Shown one piece after another: positions 19,318 to 28,423 of a DNA stretch of 64,000 nt. The notes under the pieces were generated by a model, which was not told where the DNA came from, did no database searches, and was given only the letters and a program-made list of their open reading frames with translations. The position numbers were made by a program, and so were the translations under genes. Source of the DNA: Acidimicrobiales bacterium. GTDB lineage: Bacteria > Actinomycetota > Acidimicrobiia > Acidimicrobiales > SZUA-35. Within the stretch, counting starts at the first letter, position 1. Every line of letters begins with the position of its first letter. The stretch lies in the NCBI GenBank assembly GCA_028285495.1, contig JANQPB010000015.1:304261-368260 (forward strand). Reading direction: 5' to 3'.

Positions 19318-21167
19318 CGAGCCACTCCCCCGGTTCCGCCGGGCCGGGCTCCACCCCCCGGCGGCTCGCCATCGGCATCGAGATCGGCCCCGCCGGCATC
19401 GGGTTGCTCCAGGGTCGACAGGTCGCCTTCGTCGAGCCCGAGCTCCCTGGCCTTGAGCAGCCGGCGCATGATCTTGCCGCTGCGGGTGTGGGGCAGCGAG
19501 TCGGCCACTTCGATCTCCCGGGGAGCGACCGCCGGTCCGAGCAGCCGGCGGGCGTGGCCGAGCAGGTCCCGCCGCAGCTCGGGGGTGTCGTCGACGCCGG
19601 CGGCCAGGGTGACGAAGGCCTTCACCACGTCGCCCATGGTCTCGTCGGGGACGCCGATGACGCCGGCCTCGGCCACCGCAGGGTGGGCGACCAGCGCCGA
19701 TTCGACCTCGAACGGGCCGATCAGGTGACCGGCCGACTTGATCACGTCGTCGCCCCGGCCGACGAACCAGTAGTACCCGTCGGCATCGCGCCGGGCCAGG
19801 TCGCCCGAGCGGTACCAGTCGCCGGCGAAGCTGGCGGCGTAGCGGTCGGGCTGGCCGAGGTAGGTCCGGAACATCGACGGCCATCCGGCCCGAAGCGCCA
19901 ACTCCCCCGAAGCCTCGGGGTCGGTCAGCTCGATCGGTCGGCCGTCGCCGTCGAGCCGGAGCTCACCATCCGGCCCCCGCTCGAGGATGGCGGCCTCGAT
20001 GCCGGGCAGCGGTCGGCCCATCGACCCGGGTCGGACCGGCTCCGTCCGGTAGTTGGCGACCATGATCCCCCCGGTCTCGGTCTGCCACCAGTTGTCGAGC
20101 ACCGGAACGGCGAAGGCGTCCTGGGCCCAGCTGACCGCCTCGGGGTTGAGCGGCTCGCCGACGCTGGCCACCAGGCGCAGGCTCGACAGATCGCGGGATC
20201 GGACGGCGTCGAGCCCGAGTCTCATCATCATGCGGATGGCGGTCGGTGCCGTGTACCAGACCGTGACCCGGTTGGCCTCGACGACCGAGTACCAGCGGTC
20301 GGCGTCGAAGTCGCCCTCGTCGACGATGGCCGTGACGCCGTGGGTCAGCGGCGAGATGATGCCGTAGGAGGTGCCGGTGACCCACCCGGGATCGGCGGTG
20401 CACCAGTAGACGTCGTCTGGCTGCAGGTCGAGCACGTAGCCGCCGGTCAGGTGGTGGACCTCGACCGCCCGGTGGACGTGGACGACGCCCTTCGGCGTGC
20501 CGGTCGTCCCGCTGGTGAAGTGGAGCAGGGCGGGGGTGTCCGGGGTGGTGGCCGGGATGCGCCACTCCTCGCTGGCCTCGGCCAGGAGCGGAGCCAGGGC
20601 CAGGACCCGGGCATCGTCACCCGGGATCGAGCCTCCCCCCTCACCGGTGAGCAGCACGTGGCGCAGCGACGGCAGGTCGTCGAGGATCGGCTCGACCTTG
20701 CGAGCGAACAGCCGTGGTGTCGTGACCAGCACCTCGATCTCCCCCAGCTCGACCCGCTGGCGGATCGGCTCGGGCCCGAACGCCGAGAACAGCGGGGCGT
20801 AGATCCCCGCCGCCTTCAGGGTCCCAAGCGCAGCGACGTACAGGTCGGGGATGCGACCGGTGAGCGTGGCCACCCGCACCCCGGGGCCATGGCCGAGGGA
20901 GGCGAGCGCGTCGGCGAAGCGGTTCGTCCGGCGCCGCAGGTGGTCGTAGGTGAGGTCGATCAGGTCGCCACGACGGGAGATCCAGCGGAGCGCCACGTGG
21001 TCACGGCGTCCGTTGGCGACGTGGCGGTCGACGGCCTCGTAGGCGATGTTGAGGCCGCCACCGGGCAGACCCTGGAGGCGAGCGGTCACGAGGTCCCAGT
21101 CGAACGCCCGCCTGGTCGCGCCGTAGTCGTCCAGCCGGAGGGGATCGTCGAGCGAGGGCAGGGTCAT
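19314..21167 (-). CDS. Acetyl-CoA synthetase-like acyl-CoA ligase (AMP-forming)
   Basis: A 617-residue ANL-superfamily enzyme: adenylation P-loop [22 protein letters not shown]5 region [17 protein letters not shown]7 [23 protein letters not shown] and C-terminal catalytic Lys in [16 protein letters not shown]. The sequence is of the acetate-CoA ligase type: acetate + ATP + CoA to acetyl-CoA + AMP + PPi. It is the first gene of the operon with E1-alpha, E1-beta, E2 and ACP, with a box only 34 bp upstream. Making acetyl-CoA both from acetate and from pyruvate in one operon suggests an acyl-group salvage or reverse-flux module. Confidence 0.9.
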   Translation of the reverse strand: MTLPSLDDPLRLDDYGATRRAFDWDLVTARLQGLPGGGLNIAYEAVDRHVANGRRDHVALRWISRRGDLIDLTYDHLRRRTNRFADALASLGHGPGVRVATLTGRIPDLYVAALGTLKAAGIYAPLFSAFGPEPIRQRVELGEIEVLVTTPRLFARKVEPILDDLPSLRHVLLTGEGGGSIPGDDARVLALAPLLAEASEEWRIPATTPDTPALLHFTSGTTGTPKGVVHVHRAVEVHHLTGGYVLDLQPDDVYWCTADPGWVTGTSYGIISPLTHGVTAIVDEGDFDADRWYSVVEANRVTVWYTAPTAIRMMMRLGLDAVRSRDLSSLRLVASVGEPLNPEAVSWAQDAFAVPVLDNWWQTETGGIMVANYRTEPVRPGSMGRPLPGIEAAILERGPDGELRLDGDGRPIELTDPEASGELALRAGWPSMFRTYLGQPDRYAASFAGDWYRSGDLARRDADGYYWFVGRGDDVIKSAGHLIGPFEVESALVAHPAVAEAGVIGVPDETMGDVVKAFVTLAAGVDDTPELRRDLLGHARRLLGPAVAPREIEVADSLPHTRSGKIMRRLLKARELGLDEGDLSTLEQPDAGGADLDADGEPPGGGARPGGTGGVAR

Positions 21168-21201
21168 GCTCCCAGTCGAACCCTGCCCGGGACGGCCGAA
21201 A

Positions 21202-21216
21202 AGGGCCCAAGGTCCC
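21202..21216 (-). promoter_or_regulatory. DosR-like box upstream of the acyl-CoA synthetase-PDH-ACP operon
   Basis: The minus strand reads GGGACCTTGGGCCCT, a full match to the consensus. It ends 34 bp before the ATG of the synthetase gene, leaving room only for a -10 element and a very short leader. The same 34-bp spacing recurs at the AhpD-like gene and the usp at 27970. Confidence 0.7.
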
Positions 21217-21240
21217 GGGCGGCCGGTCCAGCCGGCGACC

Positions 21241-21255
21241 GGGACGTTTGGCACT
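21241..21255 (+). promoter_or_regulatory. Degenerate DosR-like box upstream of the hydrogenase operon
   Basis: GGGACGTTTGGCACT differs from GGGACCTTSGNCCCT at three positions but keeps the outer GGGAC and the CT end. It ends 34 bp before the ATG of the AhpD-like gene, exactly the spacing of two better copies. It would drive the eight-gene run from 21290 to 26814. Confidence 0.5.
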
Positions 21256-21289
21256 TCTCGGCGGCCGGACCCGGATCGAGGCTCGAAGC

Positions 21290-21631
21290 ATGAGCACGGA
21301 CTTCGTCAACCGTCACCGGCAACTGCGAGAGGGCTTCGGCCGGCTCCGAACCGTCCAACCCGAGGTCATGTCCGGGTTCGCCAAGATGCACGGGGCGGCC
21401 ACCGGCGACGGCGCCCTCACGGCCAGCACCAAGGAGCTGATCGCCCTCGCCATCGGGATCACCAGCCATTGCGACGGCTGCATCGCCTTCCACGTCCACG
21501 ACGCCCTGCGGGCCGGAGCCACGCGGGATGAAGTCGTCGAGGCCATCGGGGTGGCGGTGCTGATGGGTGGCGGCCCGGCCGCCGTGTACGGCTCGGACGC
21601 CCTCGATGCCCTCGACCAGTTCGCCGGGTGA
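21290..21631 (+). CDS. AhpD-like carboxymuconolactone decarboxylase-family protein
   Basis: A 113-residue single-domain protein with the AhpD CxxC motif and following His: [20 protein letters not shown], preceded by [14 protein letters not shown]. Such proteins are thiol-dependent peroxide or disulfide reductases. The CxxC/His set indicates a redox-active member and not a lactone decarboxylase. It is the first gene before the hydrogenase operon; the next gene starts inside its 3' end (26-bp overlap), so it is probably cotranscribed and may protect the hydrogenase from oxidants. Confidence 0.85.
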   Translation: MSTDFVNRHRQLREGFGRLRTVQPEVMSGFAKMHGAATGDGALTASTKELIALAIGITSHCDGCIAFHVHDALRAGATRDEVVEAIGVAVLMGGGPAAVYGSDALDALDQFAG

Positions 21632-22850
21632 CGACCCGGCGCCCGGAGACCGGGCGTCGACGATCGTTCCCGCCAGCGAGCTCGACCGGCTGATCCAGGT
21701 CCTCAGACGGCAGGGCCGCACGGTCATCGGACCGACGCTCGGCGACGGCGCCATCGTCAACGACATCGTCGAGTCCGCCGACGAGCTGCCCTGGGGCTGG
21801 ACCGATGAGCAGGCCCCCGGCCGCTACCGGGTGGGCCGCCTGCCCACCAGCGAGGCCTTCGGCTTCGCCAACCCGACCCAGTCGTTCAAGCGCCACCTCC
21901 ATCCACCGAGGACCGTGCTGTTCGCCGCCAGCCGTGACCACGGCGGCGGGTCGGCGGAGGTCCCGGTCACGATCGCGGCGGCGGAATCGGCGCCGCCGGC
22001 GCTGGCGCTGGTCGGGGTCCGCTCGTGCGACCTGGCCGCACTCGCTCGCCTCGATGCGGCCCTGACCCCGCGGACCGGTTCCCGGGCGACCCGGAGCTGG
22101 GGCGATGGCGCCGGCGCCACCCCTACGGCCAACGTCGACGGCGGACCGTTGCGGGCGCTCGAACCGTTCGTCGTCGCCGTGTCCTGCTCGCGACCCGGGC
22201 AGACCTGCTTCTGCGCGTCCATGGGCACCGGGCCGACACCGGGAACCGGCTACGACCTGGCGCTGACCGAACTGGTCGACGGGGGACCACACGAGTTCCT
22301 CGTCGAGGCGGCCACCGATGCGGGCCGGGCCGTCGCCGCCGAGCTGCTCGGTCGTCCGGCCGGCGCGGTCGACCACGGCCGGGCGGCGGCGATGGCCGAC
22401 CGGGCGGCCGCAGCGATGGGGCGGCGGCTCGATCCCGACGATCCGCCGGCGGCCGGCCGCCATCTCGACCATCCCCGATGGCGCGACGTGGGCGACCGGT
22501 GCCTGGCCTGCGCCAACTGCACCCTCGTCTGCCCCACCTGCTTCTGCGGCGCCACCGAGGACGTGACCGGGTTCGACGGTGAGCCGGACCTCGAGCGCAC
22601 CGAGCGCCACCTGGTGTGGGACTCGTGCTTCGGGTCGTCGTTCAGCGCGCTCAACGGGAATCCGGTCCGGGCCTCGACCGCCGACCGCTACCGGCACTGG
22701 CTGTTGCACAAGCTCGTCACCTGGCACGACCAGTTCGGCACGTCGGGCTGCGTCGGCTGCGGTCGCTGCATCACGTGGTGCCCGGTGGGGATCGACCTGA
22801 CCGAGGAGGTCGCCGCCCTCGCCCGGCCGACGACGGGGGTCGCGTCATGA
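21606..22850 (+). CDS. NiFe hydrogenase beta subunit (4Fe-4S electron-transfer, HydB/sulfhydrogenase type)
   Basis: A 414-residue protein from an ATG inside the end of the preceding gene. The C-terminal region carries two ferredoxin-like clusters: [16 protein letters not shown] and [13 protein letters not shown]. The N-terminal half resembles the beta subunit of group 3b hydrogenase/anaerobic sulfite reductase A ([35 protein letters not shown]). It relays electrons between the NiFe small subunit and the flavin gamma subunit. The exact start is uncertain; a GTG at 21567 is also in frame. Confidence 0.88.
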   Translation: MPSTSSPGDDPAPGDRASTIVPASELDRLIQVLRRQGRTVIGPTLGDGAIVNDIVESADELPWGWTDEQAPGRYRVGRLPTSEAFGFANPTQSFKRHLHPPRTVLFAASRDHGGGSAEVPVTIAAAESAPPALALVGVRSCDLAALARLDAALTPRTGSRATRSWGDGAGATPTANVDGGPLRALEPFVVAVSCSRPGQTCFCASMGTGPTPGTGYDLALTELVDGGPHEFLVEAATDAGRAVAAELLGRPAGAVDHGRAAAMADRAAAAMGRRLDPDDPPAAGRHLDHPRWRDVGDRCLACANCTLVCPTCFCGATEDVTGFDGEPDLERTERHLVWDSCFGSSFSALNGNPVRASTADRYRHWLLHKLVTWHDQFGTSGCVGCGRCITWCPVGIDLTEEVAALARPTTGVAS

Positions 22851-23302
22851 ACGCGATCGAGGACCTGCTCGGCGCCGCCCTCCCCGACCTGCCGGAGGCG
22901 GCCATCGGCCAGCTGGCGGCGCTCGGCCGGACACGTCACTTCGACCCTGACGACCGGCTGTTCACCATGGACGAGCCGGCCGAGACGTTCCACGTCGTCA
23001 GGTCCGGACTGGTTGCGGTCGAGGTCGAGGGCCCGAGCGGCGGGCCCGCCACCATCGAGACCGTCGGCCCGGGCGACGTGGTCGGCGTCTCGTGGCTGCT
23101 CCCGCCACATCGCTGGGTCTTCTCGGCCAGGGCGATCGAGACGACCGAGACGGTTGCGTTCGACGCCGCCCTCGTGCTCGACCGCTGTGGCCGGGACCCG
23201 ACGCTCGGCTACCAGGTCCACCGGTGGTTCGCCGGGGTGATCCACCGCCGACTGATGGCGGCCCGACTGCGGGTGCTCGACCTGTACGGGGCGAGGCCGT
23301 GA
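22847..23302 (+). CDS. Cyclic nucleotide-binding-domain protein of the hydrogenase operon
   Basis: A 151-residue protein consisting of one cNMP-binding fold: [33 protein letters not shown] and [20 protein letters not shown]. No DNA-binding helix-turn-helix follows the domain, so this is not a Crp-type regulator. The typical phosphate-binding cassette (Arg-Ser/Thr) is not clearly preserved, so cNMP binding is uncertain. It overlaps the beta gene by 4 bp and the gamma gene by 4 bp. A gene of this kind also occurs, as I recall, in mycobacterial group 3b hydrogenase operons, where it may regulate enzyme assembly or activity. Confidence 0.85.
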   Translation: MNAIEDLLGAALPDLPEAAIGQLAALGRTRHFDPDDRLFTMDEPAETFHVVRSGLVAVEVEGPSGGPATIETVGPGDVVGVSWLLPPHRWVFSARAIETTETVAFDAALVLDRCGRDPTLGYQVHRWFAGVIHRRLMAARLRVLDLYGARP

Positions 23303-24165
23303 CGGCGCTGCTCGGCCACCTCGGCCGAGCCGCCGCCGAGCGACCTGGTGGCGCGACGGCCATGGTCCCCGCCCGGTACCGAGTCGCCGATCGGACCGAC
23401 GAGAGCGCCGACACGGTCACGCTGACCCTCGAACCGATCGATCGGCCGATCCCGACGCCGGGGCCGGGTCAGTTCTCGATGTTGTGGGCCTTCGGGGTCG
23501 GCGAGGCCCCGATCTCGCTCTCCGCCATCGACGGCACCCGGCTCGGGCACACCGTGCGGGCGGTCGGCCCCGTCAGCCGAGCGCTGGCGAGCGCACCGGT
23601 CGGGGCGACGATCGGCGTACGGGGGCCCTTCGGTCGGGGATGGTGCCCGCCCGGCGACGACGCCGGCCCGGCCGTCGTCGTGGCCGGCGGGCTCGGGCTC
23701 GCCCCGCTCCGACCGCTGATCGCGGCCCTGGTCGCCGCCAGGCCCCGTCGATCGGTTCGCCTCGCGATCGGGGCCCGCCGACCCGAGGACCTCCTGCATC
23801 GAGGTGACCTCCGGCGGTTGGTCGACGAGCCCGGGGTGTCGGTCGACCTCACGGTCGACGTCGCCGATCGAGGGTGGCGCGGTCGAGTCGGCCTGGTGAC
23901 CGATCTCCTCGATGCGTCGACCGTCAGCGGCACCGAGCCGATGGCCTACGTGTGCGGGCCCGAGCTGATGATGTGGTTCACCGCCCGCCGCCTGCTCGAC
24001 CTCGGCCTCGCACCCGAGCGGATCCAGGTCAGCCTGGAGCGCAACATGCACTGCGCCATCGGGTGGTGCGGGCACTGCCAGCTCGGGCCGTCGTTCGTCT
24101 GCCTCGACGGGCCCGTGTACGACTGGGCCGAGGCCGAGCCCCTGCTGGCCGTGCGGGGCCGATGA
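23299..24165 (+). CDS. NiFe hydrogenase gamma subunit (FAD/NAD(P)H-binding, 2Fe-2S)
   Basis: 288 residues from a GTG that overlaps the previous stop (GTGA). Ferredoxin-reductase fold: FAD region [25 protein letters not shown](P) loop [21 protein letters not shown], pyridine-nucleotide end [20 protein letters not shown]. The C-terminal 2Fe-2S site is [17 protein letters not shown]. It exchanges electrons with NAD(P)H, which makes the enzyme a bidirectional cytoplasmic hydrogenase of group 3b type. Confidence 0.9.
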   Translation: MTALLGHLGRAAAERPGGATAMVPARYRVADRTDESADTVTLTLEPIDRPIPTPGPGQFSMLWAFGVGEAPISLSAIDGTRLGHTVRAVGPVSRALASAPVGATIGVRGPFGRGWCPPGDDAGPAVVVAGGLGLAPLRPLIAALVAARPRRSVRLAIGARRPEDLLHRGDLRRLVDEPGVSVDLTVDVADRGWRGRVGLVTDLLDASTVSGTEPMAYVCGPELMMWFTARRLLDLGLAPERIQVSLERNMHCAIGWCGHCQLGPSFVCLDGPVYDWAEAEPLLAVRGR

Positions 24166-24998
24166 CCGCCGATCGGTCGGGCGACGGCGAGGTCCCGGCG
24201 GGCGACGACCGGGTCTCGCTGGCGGTCTGGAAGTTCGCCAGCTGCGACGGGTGCCAGCTGACCCTGCTCGACTGCGAGGACGAGCTGCTGGCCGTGGCCG
24301 ACCGCTTCCGCTTCGCCCACTTCCTCGAGGCGTCCAGCGCCGTCGACGACGGGCCGTTCGACGTGTCGCTCGTCGAGGGATCGATCACCACCGCAGACGA
24401 CGTCAGCCGGATCCACGACATCCGCGAGCGCTCGGCGGTCCTGGTGACCATCGGCGCCTGCGCCAATGCGGGCGGCGTCCAGGCGCTCCGCAACCTCGCC
24501 GACGTCGATGTCGACGAGCTGCGGTCGATCGTCTACCCCTCCCCGGAGCTGATCTCCACGCTCGCATCGTCGACGCCGATCGCCGACCACGTCGAGGTCG
24601 ATCTGGAGCTGCCGGGCTGCCCCATCGATCGCAACCAGCTGCTCGAGGTCCTCGCTGCCTTCCTGGCCGGGCGGGCGCCGAACCTCCCGACGACCAGCGT
24701 GTGCGTCGAGTGCAAGGCCCGCGACCTGGTCTGCGTCGCCGTCGCCGGGGCCGAGCCCTGTCTCGGTCCGGTAACCCGATCGGGTTGCGGTGCGCTGTGC
24801 CCGTCCGTCGGCCGTGGCTGCTACGGCTGCTTCGGGCCGGCCGAGGCGGCCAACACCAGCTCGCTCGTCGAGCGGCTGCGGGGCGACGGCGTCGACGATG
24901 GCCGGCTGACCCGCCTCCTCCACACCTTCAACGCCTGGGCCCCGGGCTTCCGTGACCAGCCGGTCGCGGTGGCCGACCCGACCAGGAGCGGGCGATGA
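24162..24998 (+). CDS. NiFe hydrogenase delta (small) subunit
   Basis: A 278-residue small subunit with the proximal cluster ligands in [26 protein letters not shown] and LELPGCPID. Further Cys-rich segments, [12 protein letters not shown] and [18 protein letters not shown], bind medial/distal clusters. There is no Tat signal, so the enzyme is cytoplasmic. It overlaps both neighbours by 4 bp. Confidence 0.92.
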   Translation: MTADRSGDGEVPAGDDRVSLAVWKFASCDGCQLTLLDCEDELLAVADRFRFAHFLEASSAVDDGPFDVSLVEGSITTADDVSRIHDIRERSAVLVTIGACANAGGVQALRNLADVDVDELRSIVYPSPELISTLASSTPIADHVEVDLELPGCPIDRNQLLEVLAAFLAGRAPNLPTTSVCVECKARDLVCVAVAGAEPCLGPVTRSGCGALCPSVGRGCYGCFGPAEAANTSSLVERLRGDGVDDGRLTRLLHTFNAWAPGFRDQPVAVADPTRSGR

Positions 24999-26338
24999 CC
25001 CAGGGCTCCGACGACCGGCGGATCGTGAACACCGGCGCCCTGGCCCGGGTCGAGGGCGAGGGAGCGATGCGGGTGGAGATCGTCGACGGCGAGCTCGTCG
25101 CCGTCCACCTCGACATCTACGAGCCGCCGCGGTTCTTCGAGGCCCTGCTCCGGGGCCGGTCGTACACCGAGCCTCCCGACATCACCGCCCGCATCTGCGG
25201 GATCTGCCCGGTGGCCTACCAGCTCAGCGCCTGCGCCGCGACCGAGGATGCGTTGAACCTGATCGTCGACGGGCAGCTCCGAGCGCTCCGACACCTCCTC
25301 TACTGCGGCGAGTGGATCGAGAGCCACGCCCTCCACATCCACTTGCTGCACGCCCCCGACTTCCTGGGCTGCGACAGCGTGGTCGAGCTGGCCAACCTCG
25401 ATCGCAGCGCCGTCGAGCGTGGCTTCGAGATCAAGAAGATCGGCAACCGCATCATGGAGGTGGTCGGGGGCCGGGCCATCCACCCGGTCAACGTGCGCAC
25501 CGGCGGCTTCCATCGCGTCCCGACCGCTCGCGAGCTGCGGGTGCTCCGGGACGACCTGGTCCGTGGTCTCGAACTGGCCGACGAGGTGGTCGACTGGGTC
25601 GCCTGGCTCGTGGCCGAGCGGGGACCGGCGTGGAACCTCGACCACGAGCTGGTGGCCGTCGACCATCCGACCGAGTACCCGATGATGGGTCGGTCGATCC
25701 GGTCCGACCGGGGTCTGACCATCGACGTGGCCGAGTTGCTCGACCACGTCGAGGAGTACCAGGTCGAGGGCTCGACCGCCCTCCACGCCCGGCTCCTGGA
25801 GCGCGGCCGCTACCTGGTCGGCCCCCTGGCCCGCTACGGCCTCGCCGCCGACCGGCTGGCACCACGGGCGGCCGAGGCGGCACGACGGGGCGGCCTCGGG
25901 CCGATCTGTCGCGACCCCTTCGCCAGCATCATCGTCCGGGCGGTCGAGGTCGTCCACGCCTTCGCCACCGCCATCGAGCTGGTCGACGCCTACCGCCGAC
26001 CGGCCCGACCGGCGCTGCCGCTGCCGACCGAGGTCGAGCTGCGGGAGCGGGTCGGTCCCGGGACCTGCGTCGGCCATGGCGTCACGGAGGCCCCCAGGGG
26101 CCTGCTCTACCACCGCTATCGCGTCGGCGGGGACGGTCTCATCAGCGACGCCGTGATCGTCCCGCCAACGGCTCAGAACCAGCCGGCGATCGAGCGGGAC
26201 CTGTGGGCCGTCGTCGAGCGGAATCTGCACCGGCCAGACGACGAGCTCCGTCGCCTGGCCGAGATGGCCATCCGCAACCACGATCCCTGCATCAGCTGTG
26301 CCACCCACTTCCTCGACCTGACCGTCGAGCGGTCGTGA
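24995..26338 (+). CDS. NiFe hydrogenase alpha (large, catalytic) subunit
   Basis: A 447-residue catalytic subunit. The L1 motif is [16 protein letters not shown] and the L2 motif is [19 protein letters not shown]. The four Cys ligands of the NiFe site are present, and the tail after CATH is a removable C-terminal peptide of nine residues. The L1/L2 wording fits group 3b (NADP-linked, oxygen-tolerant cytoplasmic enzymes). It reduces protons or oxidises H2 in exchange with NAD(P)H. In mycobacteria group 3b hydrogenase expression depends on DosR. Confidence 0.93.
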   Translation: MTQGSDDRRIVNTGALARVEGEGAMRVEIVDGELVAVHLDIYEPPRFFEALLRGRSYTEPPDITARICGICPVAYQLSACAATEDALNLIVDGQLRALRHLLYCGEWIESHALHIHLLHAPDFLGCDSVVELANLDRSAVERGFEIKKIGNRIMEVVGGRAIHPVNVRTGGFHRVPTARELRVLRDDLVRGLELADEVVDWVAWLVAERGPAWNLDHELVAVDHPTEYPMMGRSIRSDRGLTIDVAELLDHVEEYQVEGSTALHARLLERGRYLVGPLARYGLAADRLAPRAAEAARRGGLGPICRDPFASIIVRAVEVVHAFATAIELVDAYRRPARPALPLPTEVELRERVGPGTCVGHGVTEAPRGLLYHRYRVGGDGLISDAVIVPPTAQNQPAIERDLWAVVERNLHRPDDELRRLAEMAIRNHDPCISCATHFLDLTVERS

Positions 26339-26814
26339 CGATCCCCGGTCGGGCCCTGGTCGTCGGTCTCGGCAACCCGATGCGGGCAGACGACGGGCTC
26401 GGGCCGGCGGTGATCGAGGCGCTCGGCCGACGATCGGCCTCGGACGGCGTCGACCTGGTGGTCTCGGACCAGGACGGGCCGGCGCTGCTGGAGCTGTGGG
26501 CCGGACGACCGCTCGCCGTCGTCGTCGACGCCGTTCGCTCGGCCGGCAACCCGCCGGGCACGCTCCATCGATTCACCGGCAACCAGCTGGCCGGGCGATC
26601 GATGGGGACCGGTCCGACCACCACCCACCGGGTGGGTCTCGGGGCGACGCTCGACCTAGCCGAGGCGCTCGGTCGGCTACCGGAGCGCCTCGTGGTCCAC
26701 GGCGTCGAGGTGGTCGACCTCGGCCGGGGCCGGGGGTTGTCACCGCCGGTGGCGGCCGCCGTCGAACCGCTCGTCGACCGGATCGTGCTGGAGCTTGGGC
26801 GCGACGCTCCATGA
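26335..26814 (+). CDS. Hydrogenase maturation endopeptidase (HycI/HyaD family)
   Basis: 159 residues from a GTG overlapping the alpha stop (GTGA). LVVGLGNPMRADDGLGPAVIEAL is the family signature, including the Ni-binding acidic residue. A second acidic site (VVVDAVRSAG) and the His in TTHRVGLG complete the metal ligand set. It would remove the C-terminal peptide of the large subunit after Ni insertion. No hypABCDEF genes are in the window, so the remaining maturation factors must be elsewhere. Confidence 0.9.
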   Translation: MTIPGRALVVGLGNPMRADDGLGPAVIEALGRRSASDGVDLVVSDQDGPALLELWAGRPLAVVVDAVRSAGNPPGTLHRFTGNQLAGRSMGTGPTTTHRVGLGATLDLAEALGRLPERLVVHGVEVVDLGRGRGLSPPVAAAVEPLVDRIVLELGRDAP

Positions 26815-26859
26815 TCAACCGGCCGGACGACCGACGCCGGTCGACGCCGCACGGTCTGC

Positions 26860-27786
26860 TCACGAGTCGGCGAAGGCGACCCGGACGATCGACGCCTCCC
26901 AGACGGTCCCGTCCTCGGCACTGATCGTGAACAGGAGGACGGCGCCACCCGTTCGGCCGGGGGGATCGAACGGGAACGTGGCCGCGAACGGGGCCAGCTC
27001 CGTCGCCCCGCCCATGACGATGCCGGTCACGAGCGGCTCGGTCGTGCCGTCGACCCGGAGCTCCAGATCGACGGTCGCCTCGAAGGCCACCGATCGCCCC
27101 GACACCTCCAACGGGCTGGCCAGGACGTCCAAGGCATCCGGCCGGTCGAGCTCGATGGACGCCGTGGCCGCCCCGATGACCCACCATGCATCGTCGGCGC
27201 CGAGCTGCCTGACGAGGACGACGGTCACCGGACCGTCGGGATCGGGCCGGACCTCGACCTCGCCCGACCGGCCGTCCCCCTGCAGGAACGGCCCGACGAC
27301 CGGGTCGGTGAAGCCGACGAAATCGGTGGCGAAGCTCTGCGCGGCGACCGTCGGATCGTCGAATCGGGTCGGGGAGCCGGCAAACGGCCAGATGGCGCTC
27401 CGGGCGACATCGGGATCGACGAGCGTCGACGTCGAACCGGTCGAGGTGGTCGTCGAAACGGCCGTCGACGGGGTCGTCGTCGACACGATCGACGACGAGG
27501 CCGACGTCGGCGCCGCGGTCGTGCCCGGGGTCGACGTGGCCGAGGCGGCCGTCGACGACGAGTCGGACGAGGCGACCGACGTCGACGTGACGAGCGTCGG
27601 CGCCACCGTCTCGACCCCGTCGCCCGACTCGTTGCGGACCACGAGGATGATCAGCAACGTCGCGATCGACACGAGGAGTGCGATCATCACCGCGGCATAC
27701 CAGGGAAGGCCGCCGCCTGGCGATCGTTGCGGCGGCCGGCCCGGCGTGTCGCCCGGGGCGGTCCTGGTTGGCATCTGATCGAACAT
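26860..27786 (-). CDS. Membrane-anchored Ser/Thr-rich protein with a Gmad2-like C-terminal domain
   Basis: A 308-residue protein: short basic N-terminus, one transmembrane helix (WYAAVMIALLVSIATLLIILVV), a low-complexity Ser/Thr/Ala linker of roughly 70 residues, then a globular part. The last 90 residues (SPLEVSGRSVAFEATVDLEL, GAVLLFTISAEDGTVWEA) look like the Gmad2 immunoglobulin-like domain seen in spore-germination and cell-envelope proteins. Probably an extracytoplasmic envelope protein. A box lies 83 bp upstream, directed towards it, suggesting regulon membership. Confidence 0.65.
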   Translation of the reverse strand: MFDQMPTRTAPGDTPGRPPQRSPGGGLPWYAAVMIALLVSIATLLIILVVRNESGDGVETVAPTLVTSTSVASSDSSSTAASATSTPGTTAAPTSASSSIVSTTTPSTAVSTTTSTGSTSTLVDPDVARSAIWPFAGSPTRFDDPTVAAQSFATDFVGFTDPVVGPFLQGDGRSGEVEVRPDPDGPVTVVLVRQLGADDAWWVIGAATASIELDRPDALDVLASPLEVSGRSVAFEATVDLELRVDGTTEPLVTGIVMGGATELAPFAATFPFDPPGRTGGAVLLFTISAEDGTVWEASIVRVAFADS

Positions 27787-27869
27787 CGTCGGCTCCGTCG
27801 GTTGGCTCGGCTGCGACCCGGCGCAACCGGCCCTCACCTCCATCGTCTGTCGACGCACTCCGCCCTCGC

Positions 27870-27884
27870 AGGGTCCAAGGTCAC
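27870..27884 (-). promoter_or_regulatory. DosR-like box upstream of the membrane-anchored protein
   Basis: The minus strand reads GTGACCTTGGACCCT, one mismatch from the consensus and of the same GTGACC type as the hsp20 box. It ends 83 bp before the start codon at 27786; the hsp20 distance is 82 bp. Confidence 0.6.
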
Positions 27885-27920
27885 CGGTCCGCGGACCTCC
27901 GGCACGACGACGAAGCGGCC

Positions 27921-27935
27921 GGGACCAAGGGCCCT
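27921..27935 (+). promoter_or_regulatory. DosR-like box upstream of usp
   Basis: GGGACCAAGGGCCCT is a close palindromic variant with the central AA/TT pair inverted. It ends 34 bp before the usp ATG at 27970 and points towards it. Confidence 0.65.
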
Positions 27936-27969
27936 GGATGGTCGGCCGGCTCCGTTGGACGATCACACC

Positions 27970-28407
27970 ATGGAGAAGATCATCGTCGGTGTCGATGGCT
28001 CGGACACCGCACGCCGTGGCTTGCGCTGGGCGCTCGACCACTCCGGGCCGAACGACACGCTCGTCGTCGTCCACGCCTGGTCGATCCCGGCCGCCGCCGG
28101 TTTCGAGCTCCCGGTCCCCAGCATCGCCGAATGGGAGCTCGCCGCCCACCGGCTGGTCAGGGAGTTGGTGGCCGACCTCGGTGACCTGTCGGCCGGGCCG
28201 ACCGTCGAGAAGCTGGTCGTTGCCGGCCGGCCCGGTGCGGTCATCTGCGAGCTGTCCCAGGATGCCGACCACGTCGTCGTCGGTTCACGGGGCTACAGCG
28301 GGATCCGTAGTGCCCTGCTCGGGTCGGTCAGCAACCACGTCGTCCACCACGCCAACTGCCCGGTGACGGTCGTTCCCGACCTCGACGCCCGATCGGCGGG
28401 CAACTGA
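27970..28407 (+). CDS. Single-domain universal stress protein
   Basis: A 145-residue Usp: KIIVGVDGSDTARRGLRWAL at the start, and VVVGSRGYSGIRSALLGSVSNHVVHHANCPVTVV with the full G-2x-G-9x-GS ATP-binding motif at the end. This is the best-conserved Usp in the window and marks the right end of the island. The regulatory box is 34 bp upstream. Confidence 0.92.
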   Translation: MEKIIVGVDGSDTARRGLRWALDHSGPNDTLVVVHAWSIPAAAGFELPVPSIAEWELAAHRLVRELVADLGDLSAGPTVEKLVVAGRPGAVICELSQDADHVVVGSRGYSGIRSALLGSVSNHVVHHANCPVTVVPDLDARSAGN

Positions 28408-28423
28408 GTCGGCGAGTCGCCCG

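Noticed and set aside
19318..19884. N-terminally extended E1-alpha and similar long frames on the minus strand
   Set aside because: The extension is Arg/Pro-rich and lies inside the acyl-CoA synthetase coding sequence. The 4-bp overlap at 19314-19317 marks the true start.
15661..26338. Biosynthetic gene cluster (because of the ACP and acyl-CoA ligase)
   Set aside because: There is no ketosynthase, condensation domain or tailoring set. The partners are 2-oxoacid dehydrogenase subunits, so a metabolic module is the better reading.
27421..27640. CRISPR-like or tandem DNA repeat (GTCGACG/GTCGTCG runs)
   Set aside because: The repetition encodes the Ser/Thr/Ala linker of the membrane-anchored protein; no spacer structure is present.
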